23,229 bases of DNA from Thioglobus_C sp964448305 (GCA_964448305.1 CAYUWB010000020.1:1-23229), one strand, 5' to 3'. Numbered from the stretch's first letter, positions 9,201 through 17,652 are shown. Numbers and translations: made by a program. Notes: generated from the sequence alone by a model not told the origin.

Positions 9201-10719
9201 TACCCATGGATCCTACTGGGTCGCGTAATTCGCTAACTAACGGTAACAACATGAACTGCAAAGTTTCTGTGCTGTAACCAAAGGCTTTTAAACGATGAAT
9301 GAGTGACTCTGGATGAAAGTCATGCGCCTCTTCTTCACATTGAAATTCTGATAGATGAATTTGTTGGTCGTTGAGCCAATCTTGGTAAGGGTTTTGTGCG
9401 GCAAAATCAGCCTTAATAGCCTCATCATCAACCAATTCTCCCTTGTCAAAATCAACCAAGAACATCTTGCCTGGGCGTAATCTGCCTTTGGTTTTGACGT
9501 TATCAGTTTCAACGTCAACCACGCCAACTTCACTGGCCATAATCACTCGGTCATCATGTGTTAGGTAAAAACGTGAAGGGCGCAGGCCGTTACGATCAAG
9601 CACTGCACCAATATAGCGTCCATCAGTAAAAGCAATAGAGGCAGGACCATCCCATGGCTCCATCACATTTGAGAAATACTCGTAAAACGCTTTTTTCTCA
9701 TCACTCATGTTGTCGTCGTTTTGCCAAGCTTCAGGCACCATCATTAGTACCGCCTCTTGCAAGGTGCGACCGTTCATCATTAAGAATTCCAACACGTTAT
9801 CAAAACTACCTGAATCTGATACTTCAGTCTCAATCACTGGCAATGTTTTGTTTAAATCATCTTTAAATAAATCGCTTTCTAGTGTGCCTTCTCGAGCACG
9901 CATCCAGTTGTAATTACCCTGGCGAGTGTTAATTTCACCATTGTGTGACATGTAGCGACAAGGTTGAGCCCTGTCCCAAGATGGGAACGTATTAGTTGAA
10001 AAACGTGAATGCACCATCGCCAAATAAGTGGCGTATTCAGGATTAGATAAGTCAGAATAAAAATCAAGCACTTGCGATCCCATCAACATACCTTTGTAGA
10101 TGATGACCGTAGTTGACAAACTACAAACATAGAATAATAATGCTTGAGATAGAGAGTCATCCGTGCGAATAGCATTTGACGCATGCTTTCTAATAACAAA
10201 CAATGAACGCTCAAAAGCTTTATTGTCAGTACCATTTGCACTAGCAACAATTAACTGTTTAATGATTGGCTGAGATTCTCTAGCTGTATGACCTACATCA
10301 GCTTTATCGGCGTCAATTGGCACATCACGCCAGCCTACGAGTGTTTGCCCCTCATCTGCAATGGTCTTTTCTAGTACATTGATACAATGCGCCCTTTCGA
10401 CATCGTCTTGCGGCAGAAAAACATTACCAATACCATAGTTGCCAGGCTCAACACTAACACCAAAATCTGCTTTGATTTCTTTGATAAAAAACTCGTGCGG
10501 AATATCCGTTAGAATACCTGCACCATCACCTGTATTAGACTCACAACCACAACCACCACGGTGATCCATACGTGCTAGCATTTCTAACGCATCTTTAGTA
10601 ATTTGATGTGATGGCTTGCCCTTAATATGGGCAATAAAACCAACACCACAGTTCTCTTTTTCAAAGTTTGGGTGGTAAAGGCCGTTAGGCTTAGGTAGGT
10701 GTAATAACTGTTCTTTCAT
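6220..10719 (-). CDS. gltB: Glutamate synthase large subunit (GOGAT alpha)
   Basis: GltB hydrolyses glutamine and channels ammonia onto 2-oxoglutarate to make two glutamates, using electrons from GltD (known). With the ATG at 10719 the protein has 1499 residues. A short propeptide precedes the nucleophile Cys24 in ENCGVGFIAH, the start of the type-2 glutamine amidotransferase domain. The central domain and the FMN domain (GGTGASPLTSIKHAG) follow. A 3Fe-4S motif CIMMRKCHLNTC has Cys1128, Cys1134 and Cys1139, and a glycine-rich GXGXG C-terminal domain closes the protein. The frame stays open to a GTG at 10758, but a perfect TATAAT at 10761-10766 on this strand would place transcription initiation at or after that GTG, so the ATG is preferred. 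No gltD is present in the window. Confidence 0.97.
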   Translation of the reverse strand: MKEQLLHLPKPNGLYHPNFEKENCGVGFIAHIKGKPSHQITKDALEMLARMDHRGGCGCESNTGDGAGILTDIPHEFFIKEIKADFGVSVEPGNYGIGNVFLPQDDVERAHCINVLEKTIADEGQTLVGWRDVPIDADKADVGHTARESQPIIKQLIVASANGTDNKAFERSLFVIRKHASNAIRTDDSLSQALLFYVCSLSTTVIIYKGMLMGSQVLDFYSDLSNPEYATYLAMVHSRFSTNTFPSWDRAQPCRYMSHNGEINTRQGNYNWMRAREGTLESDLFKDDLNKTLPVIETEVSDSGSFDNVLEFLMMNGRTLQEAVLMMVPEAWQNDDNMSDEKKAFYEYFSNVMEPWDGPASIAFTDGRYIGAVLDRNGLRPSRFYLTHDDRVIMASEVGVVDVETDNVKTKGRLRPGKMFLVDFDKGELVDDEAIKADFAAQNPYQDWLNDQQIHLSEFQCEEEAHDFHPESLIHRLKAFGYSTETLQFMLLPLVSELRDPVGSMGNDSALACLSDQSRIIYDYFKQLFAQVTNPAIDSIREEVVMSLRCSIGPEGNLLSNKAENAHRLVIDHPILTNEETAALRHCNHRGWTSKTIDITYDISEGKKVSELLDDICQQGSQAIKDGHSLVILSDRNVGENRAAVSTLLASSALHRYLVASHERTQVGIIVETGEAREVHHFCLLTGYGADAINPYLAFEALWQARRDEMIDIDSDTAIIQAYRKGVGKGMLKVMAKMGISTLESYKGAQIFEAVGLAPEVMEKCFFETASRIKGVGFDVLQSEVEKRHQSAYQTNDLDNLGHYHWRSGGEKHMWEPQTIANLQLAARNNDEEAYWAFSKRSNEEGTRNCTLRGLMSFKQGNSISINEVEDAKEIVKRFATGAMSFGSISAESHESLAIAMNRLGGKSNTGEGGEDAKRWTPDANGDSRRSAIKQVASGRFGVTIDYLNNADEIQIKVSQGAKPGEGGELPGTKVDEGIAKIRHSTPGVGLISPPPHHDIYSIEDLSQLIFDLKRSNPAARISVKLVAEVGVGTIAAGVTKAKSDHIVIAGHDGGTGASPLTSIKHAGLPWELGLAETHQTLVMNDLRSRVVIQTDGQLKTGRDVAIGVLLGAEEFGFSTAPLVTMGCIMMRKCHLNTCPVGIATQDKELRKKFTGKPEHVVNYLFLVAEELRLIMAELGFKTVNEMIGRVDMLEMDKAIDHWKQGSINLDALLTPADKPNANTGTYQSILQDHQLELQLDNSLIEQSKAAIEGNESVQFDSIITNVDRAVGAMLSSHVVKTRGSNNLDEGSIHINFKGSAGQSLGAFLAQGITLEVEGDANDYVGKGLSGGRVIVYPPKNSTFVSDEQIIAGNVCGYGSTGGEMYLSGRVAERFCVRNSGVVAVVEGVGDHGCEYMTGGRAIILGEVGRNFGAGMSGGIAYIYNPNNTFEDMVNPIMVDLDPMDDEAQKELYQYVSNHAKFTGSTVAQRIVDHWNNELKHFVKVMPKDFKRVLQQNAK

Positions 10720-10760
10720 GTGGGTATTGCTTGATAATAATATTCGAAAAAAATCCACTA

Positions 10761-10766
10761 ATTATA
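10761..10766 (-). promoter_or_regulatory. Candidate -10 box for gltB
   Basis: The minus strand reads TATAAT here, 41 bases upstream of the preferred gltB ATG. The hexamer 17 bases further upstream (CTCAGT) is a poor -35 match, so this is a candidate only, or one that needs an activator. Confidence 0.45.
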
Positions 10767-10835
10767 ACGTAAAACATTGTATGACTGAGCCTCAAATACG
10801 TGACGTTAGTGGTGTTTTTAGCGATATTTTTCGGG

Positions 10836-10841
10836 TAGAAT
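10836..10841 (+). promoter_or_regulatory. Candidate -10 box for yaaA
   Basis: TAGAAT lies 35 bases upstream of the yaaA ATG in the 157-bp divergent region shared with gltB. The corresponding -35 position (TGTTTT) is weak. The intergenic stretch is AT-rich and holds no other clear structure. Confidence 0.3.
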
Positions 10842-10876
10842 ATTTTTTAATTTTCTAACCTTATTTATCCAAATCG

Positions 10877-11629
10877 ATGCTAGCTGTTATTTCCCCGTCT
10901 AAAACCCAAGATTTTGATCCGACACAGATTGGCGTCTTTACACAAACACGTCAAATTGAGCAATCACAAGTTTTGGTTGATTTGCTCAAAAACAAAACCC
11001 AAGACGAAATTGCAAGCCTCATGTCAATTAGTGACAAGTTATCCAAGTTAAATTTTGATCGTTTTCAAGCTTTTAATACGCCATTTACACTGGGCAATGC
11101 CAAACAGGCGTTGTTGGCTTTTAAGGGCGATGTTTATAACGGCATTGATGCGCCAAGTTTATCGCTTGATGATTTAGAATTTGCACAAGATCATTTGCGC
11201 ATGTTGTCTGGTTTGTATGGCGTTATTAGGCCACTGGATTTAATACAACCTTACCGTTTAGAAATGGGCACTCGACTTGAGAATGCTAAAGGTAAAAATC
11301 TGTATGAATTCTGGGGTGATAAAATCTCGCAAGTGCTTAATGAAGATGAACCTGAGGTGATTATTAATCTAGCATCGAATGAATATTTTAAAGGCATTGA
11401 TAAAAAATCACTCAACGCTAAAATCATTAATATCGCTTTTAAAGAGCTTAAAAATGATGCTTATAAAATTATTGGTATTTACGCAAAACGTGCCCGTGGT
11501 TTGATGGTGAACTACCTGATTAAAAACAGATTAACCAAGCCAGAATCACTCAAAGATTTTAATATTGAAGGTTATCAATTTAGACAAGATATGTCCGATG
11601 AATTGACATGGGTATTTACTCGCGATTAA
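10877..11629 (+). CDS. yaaA: Peroxide stress protein YaaA (DUF328)
   Basis: YaaA proteins reduce intracellular free iron and limit hydroxyl-radical damage during peroxide stress in E. coli, by a DNA-binding fold that is not fully understood (known). The product has 250 residues, the usual length. Family hallmarks are the N-terminal LAVISPSKT, the block KGDVYNGIDAPSLS, RMLSGLYGVIRPLDLIQPYR, EMGTRL, INLASNEYFKGI and the Arg-rich KRARGLMVNYLI near the C-terminus. The gene is divergent from gltB and overlaps the start of comF by 22 bases, which suggests coupled expression. Confidence 0.95.
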   Translation: MLAVISPSKTQDFDPTQIGVFTQTRQIEQSQVLVDLLKNKTQDEIASLMSISDKLSKLNFDRFQAFNTPFTLGNAKQALLAFKGDVYNGIDAPSLSLDDLEFAQDHLRMLSGLYGVIRPLDLIQPYRLEMGTRLENAKGKNLYEFWGDKISQVLNEDEPEVIINLASNEYFKGIDKKSLNAKIINIAFKELKNDAYKIIGIYAKRARGLMVNYLIKNRLTKPESLKDFNIEGYQFRQDMSDELTWVFTRD

Positions 11630-12312
11630 GCGCATTTATTCCTGATCAATCTTGTGTGCTTTGTGCAGAAAACGCAAGGTTCTGCGTTTGTCATGAGTGT
11701 GAGTCCAGCTTTAGTAATCATCAGCCTAGGTGCCAATCTTGTGCGCACCCCATCACAGGCGGGTTAGATTTTTGTGGACAATGCTTGGCACACGCCCCAG
11801 TATTTAATCGCGCTTACACTTTGTATGATTACCAAGACGCAATTGCCGATTTAATCAAAGCTTTTAAGTTTGATCATCAACTTTGTATTGGTGATTATTT
11901 CTCACATCAATTATTTGATTTGTATCGCTCTATTGTTGCCAAAGATATTCAATATGATGCCATTATTCCCATGCCACTTAGTCGCAATCGAATAGCAGAG
12001 CGAGGCTATAACCAAGTGTTAGAGCTGCTCGGCGTCATTAGTAAAAAAACCAATGTGGCAATTGACACTCAAAATGTTGAACGAATTAAAGCCACACAGC
12101 CGTTGTCGGCGCTTAATCCTGAAGAACGAAGGTCTGAAATCAAAGGCGCATTTAGCGTTAAACCAATGTCATATAACGCAGTTTTGTTGGTTGACGATGT
12201 GATGACCACAGGTTCGAGCTTGAATGAGCTTGCCTCAACCATATTAAAAAATACAGACGTGAAATCTTGCGACGTGATGACACTGGCTAGGGCAGAATCT
12301 AAATTTAATTAA
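11608..12312 (+). CDS. comF: ComF/GntX family phosphoribosyltransferase-like protein
   Basis: The product has 234 residues. The N-terminal 60 residues are a zinc-ribbon-like region with nine cysteines (16, 19, 26, 28, 31, 42, 45, 56, 59). The rest is a type I phosphoribosyltransferase fold with IIPMPLSRNRIAERGYNQ and the PRPP-binding loop LLVDDVMTTGSS at about 193-204. ComF proteins are needed for DNA uptake in naturally competent bacteria; the E. coli relative GntX helps use DNA as a nutrient (known). Their biochemical activity is unclear. The start lies inside the yaaA 3' end without a clear Shine-Dalgarno sequence. The 3' end overlaps the convergent Nudix gene by 4 bases. Confidence 0.93.
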   Translation: MGIYSRLSAFIPDQSCVLCAENARFCVCHECESSFSNHQPRCQSCAHPITGGLDFCGQCLAHAPVFNRAYTLYDYQDAIADLIKAFKFDHQLCIGDYFSHQLFDLYRSIVAKDIQYDAIIPMPLSRNRIAERGYNQVLELLGVISKKTNVAIDTQNVERIKATQPLSALNPEERRSEIKGAFSVKPMSYNAVLLVDDVMTTGSSLNELASTILKNTDVKSCDVMTLARAESKFN

Positions 12313-13232
12313 AACGCACTAACCCCAGCAATGCCTTGAGCGCCAAGATTTATAGCTTTGTCCAGATCTTCAAGTCCCATACCGCCAAGAAAATACACTG
12401 GAATATTAAGTTCATTCACAACTTCTTGGGCTGAATCCCAGCCTATTGGAATGGTATCTGGATGAGTTTGTGTGGCTTGAACCGGCGAAATAACCACAAA
12501 ATCTGCACCCAATTCTTGGGCTTGTAATGCTTCTTTGAGGTTGTGAGTAGATACACCAAGTAGCTTACTCTCAACACAAGGTCTTTTGTTTAAGTTAAGC
12601 ATTTCTCCAGTAGTAATATGCCAGCCATCACAATAGACTTCATCAAAGGTTTTGTTGGGTATATTGAGCAATAACTTGATGTTATTTTGTTGGCATTTGT
12701 TGTGAAGTTCTGCGATAAATGCTTTATCTAGCTCAATTTTGCTTCGAAGCTGAATAAGCTCAATATCTTGCGTCATTTTTTCGTTAAACTTGGCCATCCA
12801 GTCATCTGTTTGATGATTGCTTGATGGCGTAATCCAATATTTATTAGGTAGCGTGATTGAGTCAATAAAAGCTTTCATGGTGGGTAATAGTTGATAATTG
12901 TATAAGTTTTGTATAGATGACCAGGCAATTTGCTGCCCTTCTAAGCCGACAGGTGTATTTTGATACGCATCAATATTATAAATCGTTAACTCAACTATTC
13001 TATCGGTATAAGTGTGTCGCATTGTTTGATGCAAACTTAGGTCGTTGACCTTAATGCCTAATTCTTCACCAAGTTCTCTAATAATGGTTTGTTTGGCGTT
13101 TTCATCGCCTTCTGCTTTACCGCCGGGTAACTCCCAAAAGCCAGCCATGAATTGATGATCTTGCCTTTTGGCAATGAGTATTTTCCCAGAGTCATCGCGT
13201 AAAATACCAACAACTGCCTTGATTATCTTCAT
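12309..13232 (-). CDS. MutT-type Nudix hydrolase fused to ThiE-like domain
   Basis: The 307-residue product has two domains. Residues 1-130 are a MutT-like Nudix domain with an intact Nudix box: Gly38, Glu44, then REL.EELGI at 52-60. This predicts cleavage of oxidised dGTP or a similar nucleotide. Residues from about 130 to the end (YWITPSS onward) resemble thiamine-phosphate synthase, with QLRSK, DGWHIT, LGVSTHN, DFVVISPVQAT and the phosphate-binding YFLGGMG. The same fusion occurs in many gammaproteobacteria (known), where the ThiE half is usually considered not to replace real ThiE. The start is ATG. The gene is divergent from gshA with a 37-bp gap and convergent with comF, overlapping it by 4 bases. 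Confidence 0.92.
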   Translation of the reverse strand: MKIIKAVVGILRDDSGKILIAKRQDHQFMAGFWELPGGKAEGDENAKQTIIRELGEELGIKVNDLSLHQTMRHTYTDRIVELTIYNIDAYQNTPVGLEGQQIAWSSIQNLYNYQLLPTMKAFIDSITLPNKYWITPSSNHQTDDWMAKFNEKMTQDIELIQLRSKIELDKAFIAELHNKCQQNNIKLLLNIPNKTFDEVYCDGWHITTGEMLNLNKRPCVESKLLGVSTHNLKEALQAQELGADFVVISPVQATQTHPDTIPIGWDSAQEVVNELNIPVYFLGGMGLEDLDKAINLGAQGIAGVSAF

Positions 13233-13269
13233 TCTAACGACCTAATGGTAAAATGATAGCATTTTAGCA

Positions 13270-14835
13270 TTGAGCAAGCATTTGAACCTAGCGGATAAAA
13301 TTCAAAGTTTAAAACCACACGCCACCTTACTCAAAGATAATTTGATGGGTATTGAAAAGGAAGGTTTGAGGGTTTCGAGAAAGGGTGGCATTTCCCAGGC
13401 GCCCCATCCAAAGGCGTTTGGCTGTGCGCTAACGCATCCAAATATTACCACTGATTTTTCTGAATCATTGATTGAGTTAGTCACTCCGCCATTACGTAGC
13501 GCTGAATCAGTGTTGTCATTTTTATCAAAAACCCAACAATATTTGTATCATCATTTACCAAAAGACCAAAGTTTTTGGCCAGCTTCTATGCCTTGTGTGA
13601 TTCGTGGTGAAACTTATATTCCTATTGCTCAGTACGGTTCAAGCAACCGCGGTATGATGAAAACGATTTATAGAAAAGGCCTGGCTAATCGCTATGGTAG
13701 TGTGATGCAAACCATTGCCGGCATTCATTTTAATTATTCATTTTCGGCTGATTTTTTTGAGGCTTATCGAGCTAAAAAAATGCCCAATGCAACCTTGCGA
13801 GATTTTACCGATCAAAGTTATATGGGGCTTACTCGTAATGTGGTGCGCTATGGTTGGTTAATTCCGTATTTATTTGGCGCTTCAAGTGCGGTGTGTAAGT
13901 CATTTTTAAAAGGCTATCATCGACATTCATTGGTTGAATTTAACGAGTCTACTTTGTATAAGCCCTATGCCACATCGCTACGCATGGGTGATATTGGTTA
14001 TCAAAATTTACGTGAAGATGAGGCCGGTGTTAAAGCCAACTATAACTCTTTAGGTCACTATATTCATAGTTTAAAGTCGGGTATGTCTGCCAGTTGTAGT
14101 GAGTATGAACAAATTGGCATTAAGAAAAACGCAGAATATCAACAACTCAATACCAATATTCTACAAATTGAAAATGAATATTATGCTTCAGTTCGTCCCA
14201 AACCGTTGATATTAGATGGCAAAAAGCCACTAGACGCGCTACAAGACCAAGGTATTGGTTATATTGAATTGCGTTCACTTGATATTAATCCATTCTTGCC
14301 GCTAGGTATTGACCAAACTCAAATCCATTTTCTAGAAGCTTTTATGTTGTTTTGCTTGTTAGAGACGTCAAGCGCCATATCAAGTCGTGAACAATTTGAT
14401 ATTGATAATAATGACCAACTGGTTGCGCATGAAGGACGTAAACCTGGTTTAAATTTAACGCATAAAGGCCAAACTATTGCACTAGAAAAGCTGGGCTTAG
14501 ACATTATGAATAAAATTTATCAATGTGCTGAATTGTTGGGCGAAGAATATCAAGACGCTGTTAAACAAATGACAAGGCGCATTAATAATGCAGATTTAAC
14601 CCCTTCGGCAGTAACATTGAGCGAGATGAAAAATCGCAACCAAGGATTTTTTGACTATACCAACACCCTGTCTAAACAACATCGGAGAGATTTTTTGGCA
14701 AAAACTCTCGATTCAGATCATTTTGATTATTTGGATCAACAAGCTAAAATCTCTTGTGAGAAACAACTTGAAATAGAACAGGCGGATAACTTAAGCTTTG
14801 ACGACTACTTGACCCATTATTTTTCTGATGAGTAA
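13270..14835 (+). CDS. gshA: Glutamate-cysteine ligase, gammaproteobacterial type
   Basis: GshA joins glutamate and cysteine with ATP in the first step of glutathione synthesis (known). Its 521 residues match the E. coli class. The ATP/metal-binding front GIEKEGLRV is at about 27-35, followed by ALTHPNITTDFSESLIE, WPASMPC, QYGSSNRG, NRYGSVMQTIAGIHFNYS, the PYATSLRMGDIGYQN region, IGYIELRSLDINPF and EGRKPGL. The start is taken as TTG at 13270. There is no in-frame ATG upstream before a stop at 13249, and the next ATG (residue 26) would remove conserved sequence; a second TTG at 13282 is also possible. The 3' end overlaps mnmE by 8 bases, heading a four-gene overlapping operon. A possible -10 (TAAAAT, 13249-13254) lies just upstream. 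Confidence 0.95.
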   Translation: MSKHLNLADKIQSLKPHATLLKDNLMGIEKEGLRVSRKGGISQAPHPKAFGCALTHPNITTDFSESLIELVTPPLRSAESVLSFLSKTQQYLYHHLPKDQSFWPASMPCVIRGETYIPIAQYGSSNRGMMKTIYRKGLANRYGSVMQTIAGIHFNYSFSADFFEAYRAKKMPNATLRDFTDQSYMGLTRNVVRYGWLIPYLFGASSAVCKSFLKGYHRHSLVEFNESTLYKPYATSLRMGDIGYQNLREDEAGVKANYNSLGHYIHSLKSGMSASCSEYEQIGIKKNAEYQQLNTNILQIENEYYASVRPKPLILDGKKPLDALQDQGIGYIELRSLDINPFLPLGIDQTQIHFLEAFMLFCLLETSSAISSREQFDIDNNDQLVAHEGRKPGLNLTHKGQTIALEKLGLDIMNKIYQCAELLGEEYQDAVKQMTRRINNADLTPSAVTLSEMKNRNQGFFDYTNTLSKQHRRDFLAKTLDSDHFDYLDQQAKISCEKQLEIEQADNLSFDDYLTHYFSDE

Positions 14836-16168
14836 TACAAATACAATCTGTGCATTAGCAAGCGCCCTAGGCCAAGGTGGTATTGGTGTGGTGCGTGTTT
14901 CAGGGCCTGCTGCTATTGAGATTGCGCAAAAAATGTTAGGCCAAATTCCAAAATCACGTTATGCACATTATGGCTCGTTTTTTAATCATAAAGGTGTTGA
15001 GATTGATAAAGGTGTGGCTTTATTTTTCCCGGGGCCTAATTCATTTACCGGTGAGGATGTGCTGGAGTTGCAAGGTCATGGCGGCATCTTAGTAATGCGC
15101 TCGTTATTAGAATCGGCCATGGCGCTAGGGGCGGTCGCTGCCGAACCGGGTGAATTTTCAAAGCGCGCTTTTTTGAATGGCAAGATGGACTTGGTACAAG
15201 CTGAAGCGGTGGCCGATATTATTGATGCCAGCTCTGAGCAGTCTGCTCGTTCGGCGCTACGATCTTTATCCGGCGAATTTTCTGATCAGGTAAATGCATT
15301 GACTAAGGCACTGATTGAGCTTAGGGTTTTTGTTGAAGCAACCATCGATTTTTCTGACGAGGAGATTGATTTTTTGGCATCCGGTGAGGTTAAACTCAAA
15401 GTAGAGCAGATTGAAAAAGACATTCAGAATATTTTGAATTCTGCTGAACAAGGCGCTATTCTTAGAGAGGGTTTAACCATTGCCATTGCTGGCAAACCGA
15501 ATGCTGGAAAATCCTCTTTACTTAATGCGTTAACCCAAGTTTCTAGTGCGATTGTGACAGACATTGCTGGCACTACGCGCGATGTTTTAAAAGAAACAAT
15601 CCATGTTAACGGCATGCCACTTAATATTATTGACACGGCTGGTTTACATATTAGTAAAGACAAAGTAGAGCAAGAAGGGATTAAAAGAGCACACTTAGAA
15701 ATTGAACGCGCCGATGTGGTTTTAATGGTGTTTGATGCTCAAGATAAAAATCCAGATTTGTCAATTTTGCCAAGTGGCGTTGAAGGAAAACCAATTATAT
15801 TAATTAAAAACAAAGTAGACTTAACTGGTGAATCCACTGGCATAACGCATCAAAATGGGCAGGTTCAATTATCGCTTTCAGCCAAACAATCACAAGGCCT
15901 TGATTTACTAAGACAAGAACTTTCAGACATTGCTGGATTGAGCGATACCGGAGAAGGGGTTCTGCTCGCCAGAAAGCGCCATATTGTTGCCCTAAATTCT
16001 GCCCTAAATTCAACCCGACATGCACTAGATCAGCTTAATAGCAACGCCAGCGAGTTGGTTGCTGAAGATTTACGCCAAGCAGCTCAATATTTAGGTAGTA
16101 TCACCGGTGAGTTTTCATCAGATGATTTGTTAGGCGAGATTTTCTCGTCATTTTGTATTGGTAAATAA
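14828..16168 (+). CDS. mnmE: tRNA uridine-5-carboxymethylaminomethyl synthesis GTPase MnmE
   Basis: MnmE works with MnmG to modify the wobble uridine of several tRNAs, using folate, FAD and GTP (known). The product has 446 residues. The N-terminal folate-binding domain begins TICALASALGQGGIGVVRVSG, lacking only the final portion of the family motif in my reading. A helical domain follows, with the inserted G domain carrying G1 GKPNAGKS at 222-229, TTRD, G3 DTAGL at 269-273 and G4 NKVD at 328-331. The conserved C-terminal Cys443 in CIGK is present. All expected motifs are intact. The start overlaps gshA by 8 bases. The stop overlaps the kinase start by one base (TAATG), which suggests translational coupling. 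Confidence 0.97.
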   Translation: MSNTNTICALASALGQGGIGVVRVSGPAAIEIAQKMLGQIPKSRYAHYGSFFNHKGVEIDKGVALFFPGPNSFTGEDVLELQGHGGILVMRSLLESAMALGAVAAEPGEFSKRAFLNGKMDLVQAEAVADIIDASSEQSARSALRSLSGEFSDQVNALTKALIELRVFVEATIDFSDEEIDFLASGEVKLKVEQIEKDIQNILNSAEQGAILREGLTIAIAGKPNAGKSSLLNALTQVSSAIVTDIAGTTRDVLKETIHVNGMPLNIIDTAGLHISKDKVEQEGIKRAHLEIERADVVLMVFDAQDKNPDLSILPSGVEGKPIILIKNKVDLTGESTGITHQNGQVQLSLSAKQSQGLDLLRQELSDIAGLSDTGEGVLLARKRHIVALNSALNSTRHALDQLNSNASELVAEDLRQAAQYLGSITGEFSSDDLLGEIFSSFCIGK

Positions 16169-17652
16169 TGAGTATTAAAACAAAATTTTATCTCTACCTA
16201 TTAGTCACCATTGCGTTATCACCTTTGTTGGTGAGTGAAGTGGCGTTGGTTTATCAATCGCCTAATGGGCTTGATATTGCCCTAGTCTTGTTAATTTTGT
16301 TGGTTTATTTGGGTCTGTATCTTGCGATTCGTAAAGATTTTTTATTGCCGTTTAACGATTTGCAAAAATGGGTTGGCGATTACAATGTCGATCAAAGCGC
16401 ACGTCTGAATGATGAACAAAAGACCACCTTTCAACCAGTGGCAACTGCAATTAATCATTTGATTGAAGAAAATCAACATCTATATGATGACATGGAAGAT
16501 ATTTTGCAGAAGCAAATTCAGCGACTCAGTAAAAAATCGGCTTCATTAGAAACGCTCTACGGCGTTTCGTCAAAACTTAATTCAATGCATTCTACTGAGG
16601 AGTTGTTTGAACATTTTTTAGATATTTTTATGAATATGACCGGTGCTGATTCTGGTGTCGCACGTCGTTTGAGTGACGAAGGTGATCTGCATTTGGCAGC
16701 GCAGCGTGGCGTGATTGATAAAGAAGGGCAAGTGGCTGATGTACTTAGTAGTGATTGTTTTTGTGGTGAAGTGGCCATGGCGCAAGATGTTAATGTGCAA
16801 TTTAGTGTGCATACTTGTGCCAAGTGTGTGGGCGACAAATCTGAAGCTAAAGACAATGTCGGTACAATTTTTATTCCACTCAGATACCACGGAAAGACTT
16901 TAGGCATCTTTAACTTATTTTTTGATACCGAGCCATCACTGGCTTTTGATGAGCGCGCACTATTAGAGTCAATTGCAGACAATATTTCCATTGCCTTAGA
17001 TAAAGCCAGACTCGATGAAGAGACCAAACGTATGGCGCTTTCGCAAGAGCGCCTGTTTCTATCGCAAGAGATTCACGATTCTTTAGCACAAACTATTTAT
17101 AGCCTAAAGTTGCAAGTGACCGTATTGGAAGACATGCTCAAGCAGGGTGACAAGGCCGATGCAGGTGAAAAAGTAGCCAGTTTGCAATCTAATATTACTC
17201 AGGCCAATCAAGAGTTAAGAGAATTGATGTGTAATTTCCGTGTGCCACTCGACCCTAAAGGCATCGAGGTTTCGTTAGAAAACCTAGCCAATCGATTTGA
17301 AACTGAAGAAGGTATTGCAACTTATTTACAAGTTGAAGGCAAGCTAAACCTTGCGCCAGAAACCGAGATGCAAATTATGCGCATCACCCAAGAAGCACTG
17401 TCTAATATTCGTAAGCACGCCAAAGCACGTAATGTGAGAATCTTGCTTTCTGCTGAGCCAAATTGTCAGTTGTTAATCGAAGACGATGGTGTTGGCTTTA
17501 AAAAAGATCAGTTTGACACCGAGGTAATGGGGAATAATATTGGCATGAACATTATGAAGGAGCGCGCTGGAAGAATTGGCGCCTATATCGAAGTTGAAAC
17601 AGAAGTTGATGAAGGCACTCGTGTGATTGTTTCATTTAAGGATTTATCGTGA
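16168..17652 (+). CDS. NarX-family sensor histidine kinase lacking the periplasmic sensor domain
   Basis: The protein has 494 residues. Two membrane segments (about 7-29 and 35-53) are separated by only about five polar residues, so the roughly 110-residue nitrate-binding periplasmic domain of true NarX is missing. A HAMP-like linker (60-100) and coiled coil (100-130) follow, then a GAF-like domain (about 127-280) with Cys197, Cys199, Cys217 and Cys220 (CFC and CAKC). The HisKA_3 box EIHDSLAQTIY has phospho-acceptor His303, and an intact HATPase domain has N-box Asn413, DDGVGF at 439-444 and GMNIMKERA at 459-467. It should phosphorylate the downstream regulator, whose GTG start overlaps its stop by 4 bases. 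The four cysteines suggest a metal, Fe-S or redox sensor (inference). Confidence 0.9.
   Translation: MSIKTKFYLYLLVTIALSPLLVSEVALVYQSPNGLDIALVLLILLVYLGLYLAIRKDFLLPFNDLQKWVGDYNVDQSARLNDEQKTTFQPVATAINHLIEENQHLYDDMEDILQKQIQRLSKKSASLETLYGVSSKLNSMHSTEELFEHFLDIFMNMTGADSGVARRLSDEGDLHLAAQRGVIDKEGQVADVLSSDCFCGEVAMAQDVNVQFSVHTCAKCVGDKSEAKDNVGTIFIPLRYHGKTLGIFNLFFDTEPSLAFDERALLESIADNISIALDKARLDEETKRMALSQERLFLSQEIHDSLAQTIYSLKLQVTVLEDMLKQGDKADAGEKVASLQSNITQANQELRELMCNFRVPLDPKGIEVSLENLANRFETEEGIATYLQVEGKLNLAPETEMQIMRITQEALSNIRKHAKARNVRILLSAEPNCQLLIEDDGVGFKKDQFDTEVMGNNIGMNIMKERAGRIGAYIEVETEVDEGTRVIVSFKDLS

Noticed and set aside
13249..13267. Four-codon minigene (ATG ATA GCA TTT TAG) just before the gshA TTG start
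   Set aside because: It is out of frame with gshA, overlaps the candidate -10 box so may not be transcribed, and is short enough to be chance.
16557..17027. 156-codon open frame antisense to the kinase gene
   Set aside because: It lies wholly inside a well-supported kinase gene and has serine- and cysteine-rich composition typical of an antisense shadow.
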